DNA of 64,000 bases from Eucommia ulmoides. Taxonomy: Eukaryota > Streptophyta > Magnoliopsida > Garryales > Eucommiaceae. The position numbers and the translations under genes were made by a program. Numbering within the stretch: the first letter of the stretch is position 1; each line of letters opens with the position of its first letter. Positions 1-11,029 of this stretch are shown here, in pieces. Below the pieces are notes generated by a model, which worked only from the letters and a program-made list of their open reading frames with translations, made no database searches and was not told the origin of the DNA. The stretch is from positions 32,530,474 through 32,594,473 of the forward strand of contig CM028325.1 in NCBI GenBank assembly GCA_016647705.1. The letters are read 5' to 3'.

Positions 1-205
1 AAAAATAGATATACTATTTTTTTACAAAACCATTATAACTCGAGGTTTATAACCCCAGGTATTGAATGTGCGGAGAGATAAAATTGTCACAAAAGACAAA
101 ATAATTATTTGTAATATATGTTTAAAAAATATGTATTTGGTAATTTTATCATTTTATGAAGACTTCTTGATAACTGCTCCTAAAAAATGGTTGGTTTTCT
201 TTTTA
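1..205. other. Left flank of MULE-1, AT-rich, no gene
   Basis: No coding potential is seen. The stretch abuts the 9-bp target duplication of MULE-1 (TTCTTTTTA, 197-205). Because the right flank (17876-18003) looks like a piece of a Copia-type LTR, this left flank may be the rest of that LTR, but I could not align it by eye. Confidence 0.4.
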
Positions 206-236
206 GGGTGAATCGGTCGGTGGTCCTCAATTTCGC
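206..236 (+). repeat. MULE-1 left terminal inverted repeat
   Basis: Pairs imperfectly with 17836-17866 in inverted orientation. Shared blocks are GGG, AATCGG, GTCCT and AATT. The repeat is short, as in ULP1-type MULEs. Confidence 0.7.
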
Positions 237-293
237 ACCTATTTGTTAACAACTCCCGTGGCCAAACGTCACTTTCGTTTTAGTCCCACTCAA

Positions 294-302
294 TATAAAA
301 AG
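294..302 (+). promoter_or_regulatory. TATA box inside the MULE-1 left end
   Basis: TATAAAAAG lies about 305 bases upstream of the ULP1-gene ATG at 599. A pyrimidine-rich stretch suited to a 5' UTR lies between them. Promoters inside the terminal region are normal for Mutator elements. This is an inference from motif and position. Confidence 0.45.
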
Positions 303-699
303 GCGGCATGCCAAATCACATGCGCCAATGCACGCGCCCTGCCAGCGCCCCCGCCGTACTGCAGACCGCATTCGATGTGCTACGCGAAAAATCAGCGGTC
401 AGACCATCATGGTAAGCGTGTCAGACCGCAAGCGACGTCCTACGCAACAAATCGTTCCACTAAGACGCAAAACTATCTCGTTGTCTTCTTCCTCGTAGAA
501 ATGCCTAATAAAACCCTCTAAAAAACTGTGTCTTCTTCTACACTTAAGAAAATTGTGTTTTCAAAAAACTCTCAAAATAATTCTTCTTCCTTCAAAAAAT
601 GTCAAGCAAACACTCCGGCGCCGACTCACCTTCTGCTCCGAAAAGAGGTAAAAACCCGTCCATTTATTTACGATTCTACTCTATTTTTTGAGACTACTA

Positions 700-789
700 G
701 TACATGTATCTACTACTACACGATTTAGTAACTATTGAGACTACAATAGTTACATGCACCTCGAAACATTTTGTGACATGTAACTAAAA

Positions 790-827
<38 letters not shown>

Positions 828-3585
828 CATTATCGAAATATATAACTGAATATTACCCTTTCCTGTACAATTTTCGACTTATATCTGCGACTTATATTTT
901 TTTTGTTTATGAAAATAGTTACTTGTAACTAATATTACAGAAATATGTGTTATTATACACATGCAAAACGTATTCGAGATATATCAGAAATATCAAACTT
1001 TTTAACTACATATCATATATATGTAATTAAAAAGTTACATATTATTAGAACATGTAACTGGATATTACTTTTTTTTGTACTACTTTCGACTAATATGTGT
1101 GATCCTATTTATTTTTAAATGAAAATAGTTACGTGTAACTAATATTACTGAAAATATGAAATAAAAAAAGTTACAGGAAAATATCAAACTTTTTAGTATC
1201 AGAGATATGTAACTAAAAAAGTTACACATAATTGAATATTATCCTTTTGTCTGAAAGTTACATGTAATTGAATATCAGAGACATGTAACTTTAAAAAAAT
1301 TACATGTAACTATTTTCTACTTATATGTCTGATCCTATTTGTTTTCAAATAAAATAGTTATGTGTCACTAAGATTACTAAAATACCTGTCGTAATGAACA
1401 TGTAACTAAAAATGTTTGTAATATTTACCATATTTATATATTGAAGCACGGTAACTAAAAAAAGACAAAAAAAATTCTAAAATTTTATTTTTCGCCTACT
1501 AATTTGTAGTTCAACTTATATTATCACCTACTAAAATGTACTTTGTACTAAAATACAACTAACTTATATTGTTATAGATCCGAGAAAGGGAAAGACACCA
1601 ATATGTGAAGAAGATGTAGAAAATGTTATTGCCTTGACTCCAAGTCAAGAAAAGAAGTGGTACCATCAATTCAGATCATCATTCAATCAGATGATAGATC
1701 TTTTGAACGAGCTAAACCTTAGAGATGACCACAATGAATGTTTAGCTAAAACACCTTTTTGGTAAACATTTAGAGCCCTAATTGAGAAAAAAGTCACTCC
1801 GCAACAGTGTAAAAAAATGATCACCTAATTCTAGACACTATTTCTCGATATAATCCCTATAAAAATGCATTCAAAGTTGTTGGGAAGTACATCAAGGTAA
1901 AGCCCTGTGATGTACAGCTCATATTTAGGATTAGGTATGGAATAGAAATGATCAATAACAACTACGGGATGCAAATGTCGTCAAATTTTGTAATCAGAAA
2001 CAGACTGGAAGACATACCGAAATTAACAGTCCGCATGATCAAAGAGATGGCAAAAAATAAAGTAACGGGTACAACACCACTTAGGGTTAGTGATGTTGTC
2101 TGCTTACTATGCATGCATTTGTTTGCAACTTGTTTTTATGCAACCAAGGGACAATTTATTCCCTATGGCTTAGTCAAGTATGTGGATGACATTGACAAGA
2201 TGATGACATACGCTTGGGCTGAATTGATACATATGAAAATCTGATGGCACCTATTTGCTCAGACTATAGTAATCCAGTAGTAGTGAAAGGATGTGTCTTT
2301 GTTCTCCCAGTAAGTACATATTCTAACAAAAAAAGTCCTTAAATTGTTAAGTTGCTAAAAATATTATTGTATTCTGACATAAAATGCAATCTTTGTTGAA
2401 AACAAAAATGCAGTATTGATTATGCGAGCATATGACAATACAAAAATCAATTTCGGGAAGGCTGAGAGCAATTCCACGTTTCACAAAATGGGATCTAAAG
2501 AGATTAAACAAGAAGCTAAGGAAATTGGGATTGCTCTATGTCACACCAAATCAGGTACCAGATCTCTGTTTTTCTCATATTTCTTACAAAAATACTAAAA
2601 AATGTAAAGTAGAAAGAGTCAAAACATGCATACAATTACTACAAAGAAACTAGACACATGTAACTAAAAATTTTGAGAAAAATGTAACTAAAACAACTAG
2701 GAAAAATCGGTGAAAAATCTCATGTTTAAAATCTAATTGGTGAAAAATCATTTTATGTTATTAAGTTTTGATTTATTCCTTTAAGTTATATTTAACTTGT
2801 GTTTTAGTTCCGCATTGTAAGAATTGTAAGAATATTACAGGGAGCCTTTTAGTAAGTACATTCGGTTTTTATAGTGAATTCTTTTACATGTAACTAATAT
2901 TAGTTAAATTTTCATAATTGTTACTTTTCACACATATTTGGGTATTTTTAGTTACATGTACTTATATAATATTAGTTACATGTCACAATTACATATATAT
3001 GTATAATATTTTGTGACGTAACTGAAAAAATATCAAATTTTTTAGTTATATATCAGAGACATGTAACTAAAAAGTTACATATTATTGAAATATGTAACTG
3101 AAAAATATCAAATTTTTTAGATACATATCAGAGATATGTAATTAAAAAGTTACATATTGTTGAAACATATAACTGGAAAAAAAAAAAAAATTAGTTTCCT
3201 GTAACTAATACAGTAATATTACACACAAAATAGTTACATGTAACTATGTAACTTATTAGAGAAAAGTAACAAAAATATCAGTAAATTTACTTGAAAAAAT
3301 TATATAAAAACAGTATGGATATCAAAATAAAAAATTTGAACCCATGTATACGATTACTAGACATGTAACTAAAAAGTTTGAGAAACTTGTAATAGAGAGA
3401 ATATGTAACTTATTAGATACATGTAACAAAAATATGCGTAAATTTAGTTGAAAAACAACATTTAAAAATAAAACATGTGTACGATTACTAGACATGTAAC
3501 TAAAAACTTTGGGAAACATGTAACGGAAAACAAAAATACAACTTATTAGAGACATGTAACTAAAACACTTATATTTATGATTATA
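700..3585. repeat. AT-rich introns dense in an ACATGTAACTAAAAA-type motif
   Basis: The introns of the MULE-1 ULP1 gene repeat variants of ACATGTAACTAAAAA, often as the near-palindrome AGTTACATGTAACT. Clear copies are near 778, 1283, 1398, 2655, 3060, 3362, 3493 and 3555. An AT microsatellite lies at 793-825. The motif is absent from the nested solo LTR and Helitron, so it belongs to MULE-1 itself. Confidence 0.7.
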
Positions 3586-4118
3586 GGTTTTGTCGATTGA
3601 GGTATCTGAGAAACTGGGTGAAATTCAACAAGGAATTTGCAAACTGGTAGAGAGAAAGACAGCTGAATATGATTAAGATATTGCGATAATAGAAGAACAT
3701 AGTGCAAAGGAAAAAACAACTGATGATCCTCATGTTGGAAAAACGAGGAGAAAATTAAGGAAATCAGTTCATCTGCCAGATATACCCAGTTTTGATTTGG
3801 GAATTTCTGAATCTGACACTAGAGCCCCAAGGGTAGATTGAGTGAAAGAACAACTCAAGGAAAGAATCCTGCATCTGACAACATAGAATCAGGAGCAAAA
3901 AATGCAATGTGCCCAATCTGCTAAAAGGATTGAGAAATTGAATAGAGTTATTGAGGTGTTTACTGAGAAACAAGAGAAGTTGAAGAAACAGATAACGGAG
4001 TTGAGTGTGCAGCTTGTCACTCAGCAATATCGTATTGAGCATCCGTTGAGAGAGCAGATCCAATATTTCGATTGCTACTACAAACAGTTGGTGGCAAGAA
4101 AAGATGAAGAAATTGAGA

Positions 4119-5269
4119 GTTTGTGTAGCGACCCGGTTTTTCAGGGCCGTTACACTACGGTTTATCCCCTCAGATAATTTAACTCTAAAACCAAACGACT
4201 AATATTTTACTTCATAAATTTGAGAATTTTTATAATGTGACGGCGACAACTATAATTTATAAAAAAAAATTGACAAAGTTTACGATTACGGCGATAATTA
4301 TAATTTGTCAAATACTTATTCCCAATATTTTTGCAAATATTTTATTCTAAAAGAACTCGTGAAGTTTTAATCTAGGTGAAGTTAGTTATTGATCTTTTGG
4401 AGATTAATTTACCATTAATTAAATTGGATTGGACTTACTAAAGTTGGTTGTACCACTTAAAAGTTTCAATTTAGTTTTGGGTCCTTTTCGCTTTATCTTG
4501 AACTTCCATTTTGGATCATGAGTCAACTCATTTGCCTATGATATGTAAATAGTTCTATTATAAGTATTTGCCTACGCGTTTCATTTTCCTTATTATTAAA
4601 TACACAATTTTCATTCTTCATCTCTTGGTAGGCTATACCTCTTTACTTCTTGGTACCCAGTCATCAATGACCAACCCCCATCTCTTTCTCTCCCTGGGAC
4701 TCTCCCTTTCTCTCACTAGGACTCTCTCCCTAAAGCCTTCTCTCTCTTTGAGAATACGTATTTGACTCAATCACATACATGCATGGCGATAATTAAATCT
4801 CTTGACTCAAAAATTACATTTCATAAAAATCTGATAAAAATTTGATAGCGACGGTGATAATTAAATTTGTCGACTTATCGAATCAATTTTTCAACTGTAA
4901 ATATTAAATAAAATTATTACAAATAAAAACTCTAATATAATTCCTGACACCGTTTCGCTCTCACCGGCTCTGCAATCAAAACTGTGGGGTTGTGAGTTAA
5001 CGCTCAGTAGAACTCTAACCCCTTTAATACATGCATTTAATTAATATAGTAAATAAAGCATGATTTTTACATAATTATAACTATGTCATAAAATTTAACA
5101 GTTAAAATTAACCAAAAATAATAACATAAATCACACACTAAGAAAATTAAATACATATATTAGAAGAGTTAAAAATTCTATCTGAAATCTAAAGTCGAAA
5201 TTCAAACCCAAATGTTCCGAACCGAAATTCTCAAAAAAACATTCGAAATATATAATAAAAGTGAAAGTC

Positions 5270-5311
<42 letters not shown>

Positions 5312-5710
5312 TCTCGTACAGGTTTTCAACATATATAATGATCTGCATAATATAATGAACACTTGATTATATTATTATAACAATATATATACACGCGTCA
5401 CTTGATCATCATATTATTATTATTATTATAACACATATAGGTGGTGACTCGTGAAGGAGTCATCACTTATTTACATTAGTAACCTTCTTGAAATAAAGAA
5501 AATATTAATTATATCTCAAAATTTTTAAAAATATATTTTAATTAACGCATTGGTCCCAAAACTTCTAAAATTAATTTAAAATAAACATTTAACTCCAAAA
5601 AATTATCAAATATTATTTATACCATAAATTCGCAAAATAACCTCAAAAATATTAAACTTTTATATAAAATAATATTTTCAAAAATATAAATTTCTGGGTA
5701 ATACAGTTTG
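4119..5710. mobile_element. Solo LTR (Gypsy-like) with 5-bp target duplication GTTTG
   Basis: The LTR proper is 4124-5705 (1582 bp). It begins TGTAGCGACCCGG and ends GGTAATACA, so it has TG..CA ends, and it is flanked by GTTTG at 4119-4123 and 5706-5710. There is no internal gag-pol sequence, so it is a solo LTR left by LTR-LTR recombination. It splits a coiled-coil exon of the ULP1-like gene: before it the frame reads DEEIESL, after it KDQFAG, and removing LTR plus one GTTTG rejoins the frame. The start sequence resembles plant Gypsy (Tekay-like) LTRs; the family is inferred. An AT microsatellite occupies 5274-5308. Confidence 0.9.
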
Positions 5711-6192
5711 AAAGATCAATTTGCTGGACTTGGTGGCAGAGAGCCAAATGTAAAGGTGAAAGAGTTATTTGACGATGAAGAATCGTACATGCCAACAACA
5801 CATTTGGGTGCAACTTGTGACTTCAGACACAGTCCAACAGACGAATTTTTTGAGCAGAAACTACAGTTTCAGGACCTAATGAAGAGAGACGCCAAGCCAC
5901 AAATGGAAGAGGTGGTTAGGCTATATGCTGATTCGAGTGATAATGGAAAAAGATAGCTTATTCAAGAAGAAAGTACTGCTATCAAGCCTTCACACCGTAA
6001 ACAGAAGGTGAAATCGAAAGACAAAAAAACTAGTGACCCAAACTCTCTCATTAAACGAATCAAATCAAGATCACGGAAGCAAAAGGCACATGAAGAATAA
6101 TATGTATATAATAATCCTGTGAAAAGGATAAAGACAAGAAAAGATGATGAAAAGAAAGTGGATGAACCCATGGAAGTGGACAGTTATCTAGT

Positions 6193-7479
6193 CCCTGATG
6201 AAGATCCCATCAAAGCGGAAGAGTTTTGTTGCGCCGTTCTTGGATGACAAGGACTGGACACTCATGCAGACAATGTATAATCTTGAACAATTAGGGTACT
6301 AATTTACATCTAACATACATTTTTTTTACTAACTACATGTACTAAATACATAAAAATGTGAAAAATCTTGCAGGTGTTTTGTGTTTGGAGGTGAAAGAGT
6401 AGAAGTACAAGTGTCGTTGCATGATTTGTTTGGAATGCTTGTCGAAACAGAAGTTTCGAATTTTGTAAGTTTCTAAAATGTCTCTAAATTCTAAATTTAT
6501 AATGTTACTCATATATAACATATAAAAAAAAATTACTATTTTTGTAGATTATAAATGCATATGCTGAAGTTCTAATGAATAACCAAGAGCAAAAGATTAC
6601 AAAGTTTAGTCTAATACAACAGACTTTGTTGAGAAAATCATTCTTCACAATCAACTCATCATGGGTAATTTTGCATATTATTATAAAATTTATTATGTTT
6701 TAACGAAAAATATTTAACATCTGATCAAAAAAATTGCAAAAAATGATGAATGACAATTCAACAAAATACCTCGAATATTATTTCTATCCATAGTTGGTAA
6801 AAGCTTTAAGCGAGGACTATAGATATATCTATTTCCCAATGAATTCTCCAGGACGGAGTACAATTGAGAACCATTGGACATTACTCGTTCTGGATACGCA
6901 TGAGAATACATGGAGATTTTATAACTCGTTGCAGCCTAGAACCGGAAAACAAGAGGTTGACTACTATTTCAAAGATGCAAGGAAATTAGTATGTTAAAAA
7001 CATGGAACCAATACACATTTGTTTAATTATTATTATTATTATTTATTTATTTATTTTTATTTTTATATAGTTTTATTTATGTCTGTTTTTACAGAAATTG
7101 TTTGTTGAAACATTTATTAAGAAAGATCGAAACCAGAATGTATCAGACCCCTAGTCTAAATCTAGGATGACATATGTCAAGAAAACTCCACAACAGCACT
7201 CCAACGGGTTAAAAAAAAAAAAAAAAACTTTTATTTTCTCTATATGCTAGTCTTCTTAGTGTGATAACACTAATTTTTTCTTAAAAAAAATACAGTAAAG
7301 ATTGTGGAGTATTTGTGATGTACTTCATGAAACAAATAGCACTGGGAGAGGAAATTGATTCAGATTTCACAAGGGATGAGATCAGAAGAGAAAGAACATT
7401 AGTCATTGAATCTCTGTTGTATCATCTAACAAAATCTTGGACAATGAATGACTATTTGGCAAAAAAACAGCAAAACTAG
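6193..7479 (+). other. C48 (ULP1) peptidase domain exons of the MULE-1 gene
   Basis: Five introns can be read between exons at about 6193-6296, 6374-6463, 6548-6664, 6794-6988, 7095-7200 and 7297-7479. The His-Trp pair of the peptidase is in ENHWTLLVLD (His codon 6872-6874). The nucleophile is in KDCGVFVMYF (Cys codon 7303-7305), preceded by a Gln-containing PQQ. The residue usually Asp in the Y-D-S-L segment is Asn here (FYNSL, 6923-6925). One stop (TAG) lies in the exon before the Cys (about 7153). Domain order and spacing fit family C48; activity is doubtful. Confidence 0.8.
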
Positions 7480-8227
7480 ATCAATAAACCGTACGCTAAT
7501 TATTTTGAACAATTTAATTTCATGCTTTGAACAAAAATTGTTTCATGTGCGTAATGTTTTTTGATGGTTTGTTTTCATGTAATTTTTGTTATGAATTTCA
7601 TTTTACAACTATCGTATTCCAGATGCATGTCTATCCAACAATTTTCGTAGTAATATATTTGATTTTTTCTTGTTTCTAGACTATTATAACTAAAATATTA
7701 GTAATCTAGTTACATGTCACTAAAAACGATACACAGTTATTGTAAGTATTTAAATAAAACAAAAGTAAATAAAAAATAGTTACAAGTAACTGGAATCCCT
7801 ATCATTTACTTTCACCTATGTTTTATTAAAAAAAATAAAAATAATTTAAATAAAAACTAGTTACAAGCAAATAGAATCCCCTACTATCATTACTTCTAGT
7901 TACATGTATCTACACCTCTTCTTTATTTTAATATAAAAATAAATACTTTTATATGTTTCAAGTGAATCTGAAAAAAGACACTAAAACACATCTTGCGTCA
8001 TCACTACAAAAAACCACGTCATGGCCCCTTAAATGCATTGAAAACACTCAAAAAAAATCTCTTCATATTTATATATTTAAATAAATAAAAAATAAAAAAA
8101 TTATTTACAACAAAACACGTTTCCCTAGTTACAAAGTAACAAAAAATCTCTAATTATGATTAATTATATATTTGTTAATTAAAAAAAATCTAGTTACATA
8201 TACCTACACCTGTTGTTTATATAGATA
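7480..8227. repeat. MULE-1 non-coding DNA with tandem-like AGTTACATGTACCTAC segments
   Basis: AT-rich DNA downstream of the ULP1-like gene. A block of about 150-250 bases recurs imperfectly (7690-8060, 8090-8227, then 12620-13060 and 13060-13560 beyond the Helitron). Each block carries CTAGTTACATGTACCTA, CACTAAAACACATC and a TGCGTCATCACTACAAAA-like stretch. There is no gene. Confidence 0.65.
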
Positions 8228-8346
8228 CTAGAGTATAACCCGTACCTAAAGGCATGGGCATAAAACATACATCATCTATTGGGACAATTATATCAATTTG
8301 TTTTGCTATTCAACTTTAAATGTTGTATCAATTGAGACACTTACAG

Positions 8347-8590
8347 TTACAATAATACTTCAGGATAAACAATATTTGTCGTGGATAGAGATCCATATTC
8401 GGGAAGAAGTACACTTAATCGATCAAATGATATACACCTTGATAGGGCCTCATATAGTTGACCGTAACTAAAAATCGGTGTAGTCAAATCAACTCCAACA
8501 AATTTCACTAATTGTTCTTATGATTTGTTTATCGTCGTAGCATACGTCAAACGAATTGGAAACTGACGCCTTGTCATTTGAAAAGGAAAT
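8347..8590 (-). pseudogene. Helitron helicase (Pif1-like) C-terminal remnant
   Basis: The minus strand reads [20 protein letters not shown], then NKS-stop-[24 protein letters not shown] and VLLPEYG. This matches the end of the Pif1-type helicase of plant Helitrons (the TINKSQGQ region and the QLYVALSR motif VI). The expected Gln of the NKSQ motif is a TAA stop here, a C-to-T change. It lies next to the Helitron 3' end, where the helicase gene ends in autonomous relatives. Only about 80 codons remain. Confidence 0.8.
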
Positions 8591-9070
8591 TCAAAAGACA
8601 ACGGCGTCAAGGGTGCGCACTATTGCATACACTAAGAGTGCAATGTTTGGTTGGAACCTTCTACGTCTTAGGTTGTAGTACTGACGCTCTTTTCTAAGTA
8701 TATGTTCTCTAACACTCTTGTTTTCTTTCATTTTTCCTCTTTCGAATTCTCTCCACAATGGATGTACATCCCGCTCAGCCTCATCTAAAAATTGTAGAAA
8801 TTCAAATGCAGTAAGAGGTCGATGATTCTCAAATATGTTTTCTTTCGCAACAGTCCAATTTGATGGCAAACCATCCGCAATTTGGTTTATTATATCTCTC
8901 TCACTAATTTTACACTTACAATTCTGCAAACACCTAGCACTTAAAATCTTATTCATGCCATATTCTCTCACGGGACAATTTTGTAAATAAGGCTTGTAAT
9001 AGTAGAACTGTTTTTCCTTACGTAACTCTAATTTAGCACTCGTTCTCAATACAATAGTGGGTCGTACCAT
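8591..9070 (-). CDS. Unrecognised 159-codon frame inside the Helitron
   Basis: An uninterrupted frame starts at [10 protein letters not shown] and runs toward the helicase remnant. It is charged and includes [32 protein letters not shown] and a basic stretch [16 protein letters not shown]. Composition is protein-like (regular charge pattern, few low-complexity runs), unlike the surrounding DNA, so it may be a captured exon or part of a helicase-linked region. I do not recognise the family. No promoter or start context supports it as a live gene. Confidence 0.35.
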   Translation of the reverse strand: MVRPTIVLRTSAKLELRKEKQFYYYKPYLQNCPVREYGMNKILSARCLQNCKCKISERDIINQIADGLPSNWTVAKENIFENHRPLTAFEFLQFLDEAERDVHPLWREFERGKMKENKSVREHILRKERQYYNLRRRRFQPNIALLVYAIVRTLDAVVF

Positions 9071-9289
9071 ATTACCTGAGATTTAAGAACAATAATTGTA
9101 ACATAAGTAAATTATAATAAAAATATGAATTAAAATATATCAGATGTAGGTTTTGATATTATATACACATATATATACACAAAATATAAACATTTCTAAT
9201 TTATCATTTCTAAAACACAAACCAAAAATATTTCTAATTTCCGTTGACCCAAACATAAACATAAAAATAAACATAATGATAGGGGAAGA

Positions 9290-9770
9290 TCTCAAGATGA
9301 ATAGGAATAGGAACAGAAACAGAGACGGGAACAGAACAGAAATAGAAACGGCAACAAAACAGAAACAGAAATGGGAACAAAACACAAATAGAAACAGGAA
9401 CGTAAACAGAAACAGAAAAAGAACATAAAATACCTGATTCTAAAGCTGCTTCCCTCCCTCGTCGCTCGCTTGTCTCTCTTCCCTCTAATTTTACAATCGA
9501 ACCGAAAGTAACTAAATAACAAAAAAAAAATGAAATAAAAAATTTGATTACAGAAAACAAATGAAAAAAAAAAAAAAAAAAAGGAACAAAATTATAAATC
9601 TGAACAGAACAAAAATAGGAACATAACAGAAACAGAACAGGAACAGGACAGGAGCAGAATAGAAACAGGAATAGAAACATGAGAACAGAACAGGAACAAA
9701 AACAAAGCAGAAATAGGAACAAGAACTCAAACAGATTCGGAAACGGAAATAGGAACATGTATATTTCTCT
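9290..9770 (+). repeat. Degenerate hexanucleotide tract (AACAGR)n
   Basis: Reads GGAACAGAAACAGGAACAG-like for most of 9296-9425 and 9600-9760. Weaker tracts lie at 10380-10450 and 11690-11850. A second repeat is overlaid: about 140 bases at 9425-9570 (CCCTCGTCGCT, TTGTCTCTCTTC, TTTTACAAT, AATTTGATTACA) recur at 10205-10350. The apparent long frames over this region on both strands are products of the repeat. Confidence 0.85.
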
Positions 9771-10837
9771 AAAAAATAATCCATATTTCTTTATAAACAC
9801 AATAAGAACAGGAATAAATATATTTCTCTAAAAAATAATACAAATTTTAAAAAAAGTATAAATATAACTAAAAACATTTCTAATTTTTTAAAAAAACATA
9901 AAATATAAACATTTCTAATTTATCATTTCTAAAACACAAACACAAACCAAAAACATTTCTAATTTTCGTTAGCCCAAACATAAACATAAACAATCTCAAG
10001 ATGAACAAGAACAGGAACAAAAAATCAAGAATTCTTAAACAGAAACAGGAGATAGATGAGTCCCAATTACTAATCTAAGCCAAGAGCTTTGAAACTTGCA
10101 TAAACAGAGTCAGGTCAGGTCGGACACTATTTGGGAACAAAAAAACAGAAACTGAAACAAAAAAACTTATTTTGGGGAAAAAAAACAGAAACACTTACCA
10201 AACGCCACCCTTAGAAACTTTTATAAGAACACTTTTCTCCCTCGTCGCTAGTTTGTCTCTCTTCTCTCTAATTTTACAATTGAACAAAAAATAACTAAAT
10301 AATTAAAAAAAAAACATTGAAATAAAAAATTTGATTACAAAAACAAATGAAAAAAATAAAGGAACAAAGTTATAAACCTGAACAGAATAAAAACAGGGAC
10401 AGAATAGGAACATAATAGAAACAGAACAGGAACAGGAACAAAACAGAAACTTTTAATTGACTCAAAAATATTCAAATAGATTTTTTTCTTTAAAATTCAT
10501 AGAGATTTTTAATTATATAATTGTTTGTCTATTTTTTTTATTTAACTTTTAATTGATATTAACTATATGAAATTAATAATTAAGAAAAAGACATCCGCAT
10601 TAGAGAAGCGAACACTTTTTTAGAAGTAAAAGTTATGTATGAAGATTGGCTTTTTTACAAATGTACTAACAAAAATATTCTTAATTAATATTCAAATATT
10701 TTATTAAAAGAAAAATTAAGGAACAAACTTATTTCTAATCTCGAAACGTAAAAAAAAAAAACAGGGACAGAGTTATCAACCTCTTTTAGTGGAGAGCAAT
10801 ATCCCAAAAAAGAAATATGGTGATATTAGCTATCAAA

Positions 10838-11027
10838 ATACCTTCATCGTCAAATGCGCGAACACGAAGAGTAGCAAGTCCATCTAGGTCAAGTTTAACT
10901 AAGTTATGAAATATTTGGATCCTTGAAAATTTATCAATGTGGACTTTGCAACGAATAATCGTTCCAGTGTTTATATCAGTGGCATAAACAACAGTCTCTT
11001 TTCGCCCACTATAAGGGGCAATAGATC
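10838..11027 (-). pseudogene. Captured exon fragment resembling plant NUP210/GP210
   Basis: The minus strand reads SIAPYSGRKETVVYATDI, then GTIIRCKVHIDKFSRIQIF and HNLVKLDLDGLATLRVRAFD. From family knowledge this resembles a conserved segment of the plant nuclear pore membrane glycoprotein NUP210 (GP210). Upstream codons contain a TGA where Arg is expected. The frame ends near GATGAAG|GTATTTTG, which fits an exon end with a GT donor. It sits inside the Helitron, so gene-fragment capture is the likely origin. It cannot encode a working nucleoporin. The assignment is from memory of the family and needs a protein search. Confidence 0.65.
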
Positions 11028-11029
11028 AG

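Larger units (their letters stand above)
599..7479 (+). pseudogene. ULP1-like (C48 peptidase) MULE protein gene, decayed, multi-exon
   Basis: Exon 1 is 599-647 (starts MSSKHSGADS, donor GAG|GTAAAA). Exon 2 starts at 1578 after TATAG and joins in frame (KR|DPRKGKTP). The 1578-2310 part resembles the N-terminal module of plant transposon ULP1 proteins: APFW-like TPFW, LDTISRYN, FGLV-like YGLVKYVDD and a YAWAE motif. An exon near 2416-2560 reads IPRFTKWDLKRLNKKL, then come a Lys/Glu-rich coiled coil (3600-4123, continuing at 5711), a basic linker, and the peptidase exons at 6193-7479. Breaks: TAA after TPFW (about 1762), frameshifts near 1818 and 2235, stops near 5955 and 6100, and a solo LTR in the coiled coil. 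The last exon ends at TAG 7477-7479. If expressed, the family protein would be a SUMO-peptidase-like enzyme acting in the nucleus. Its role in transposition is not known. Confidence 0.8.

Noticed and set aside
9234-9800. 188-codon minus-strand frame rich in Phe, Ser, Cys, Leu
   Set aside because: It is the translation of the AACAGR hexamer tract; open frames appear in several phases.
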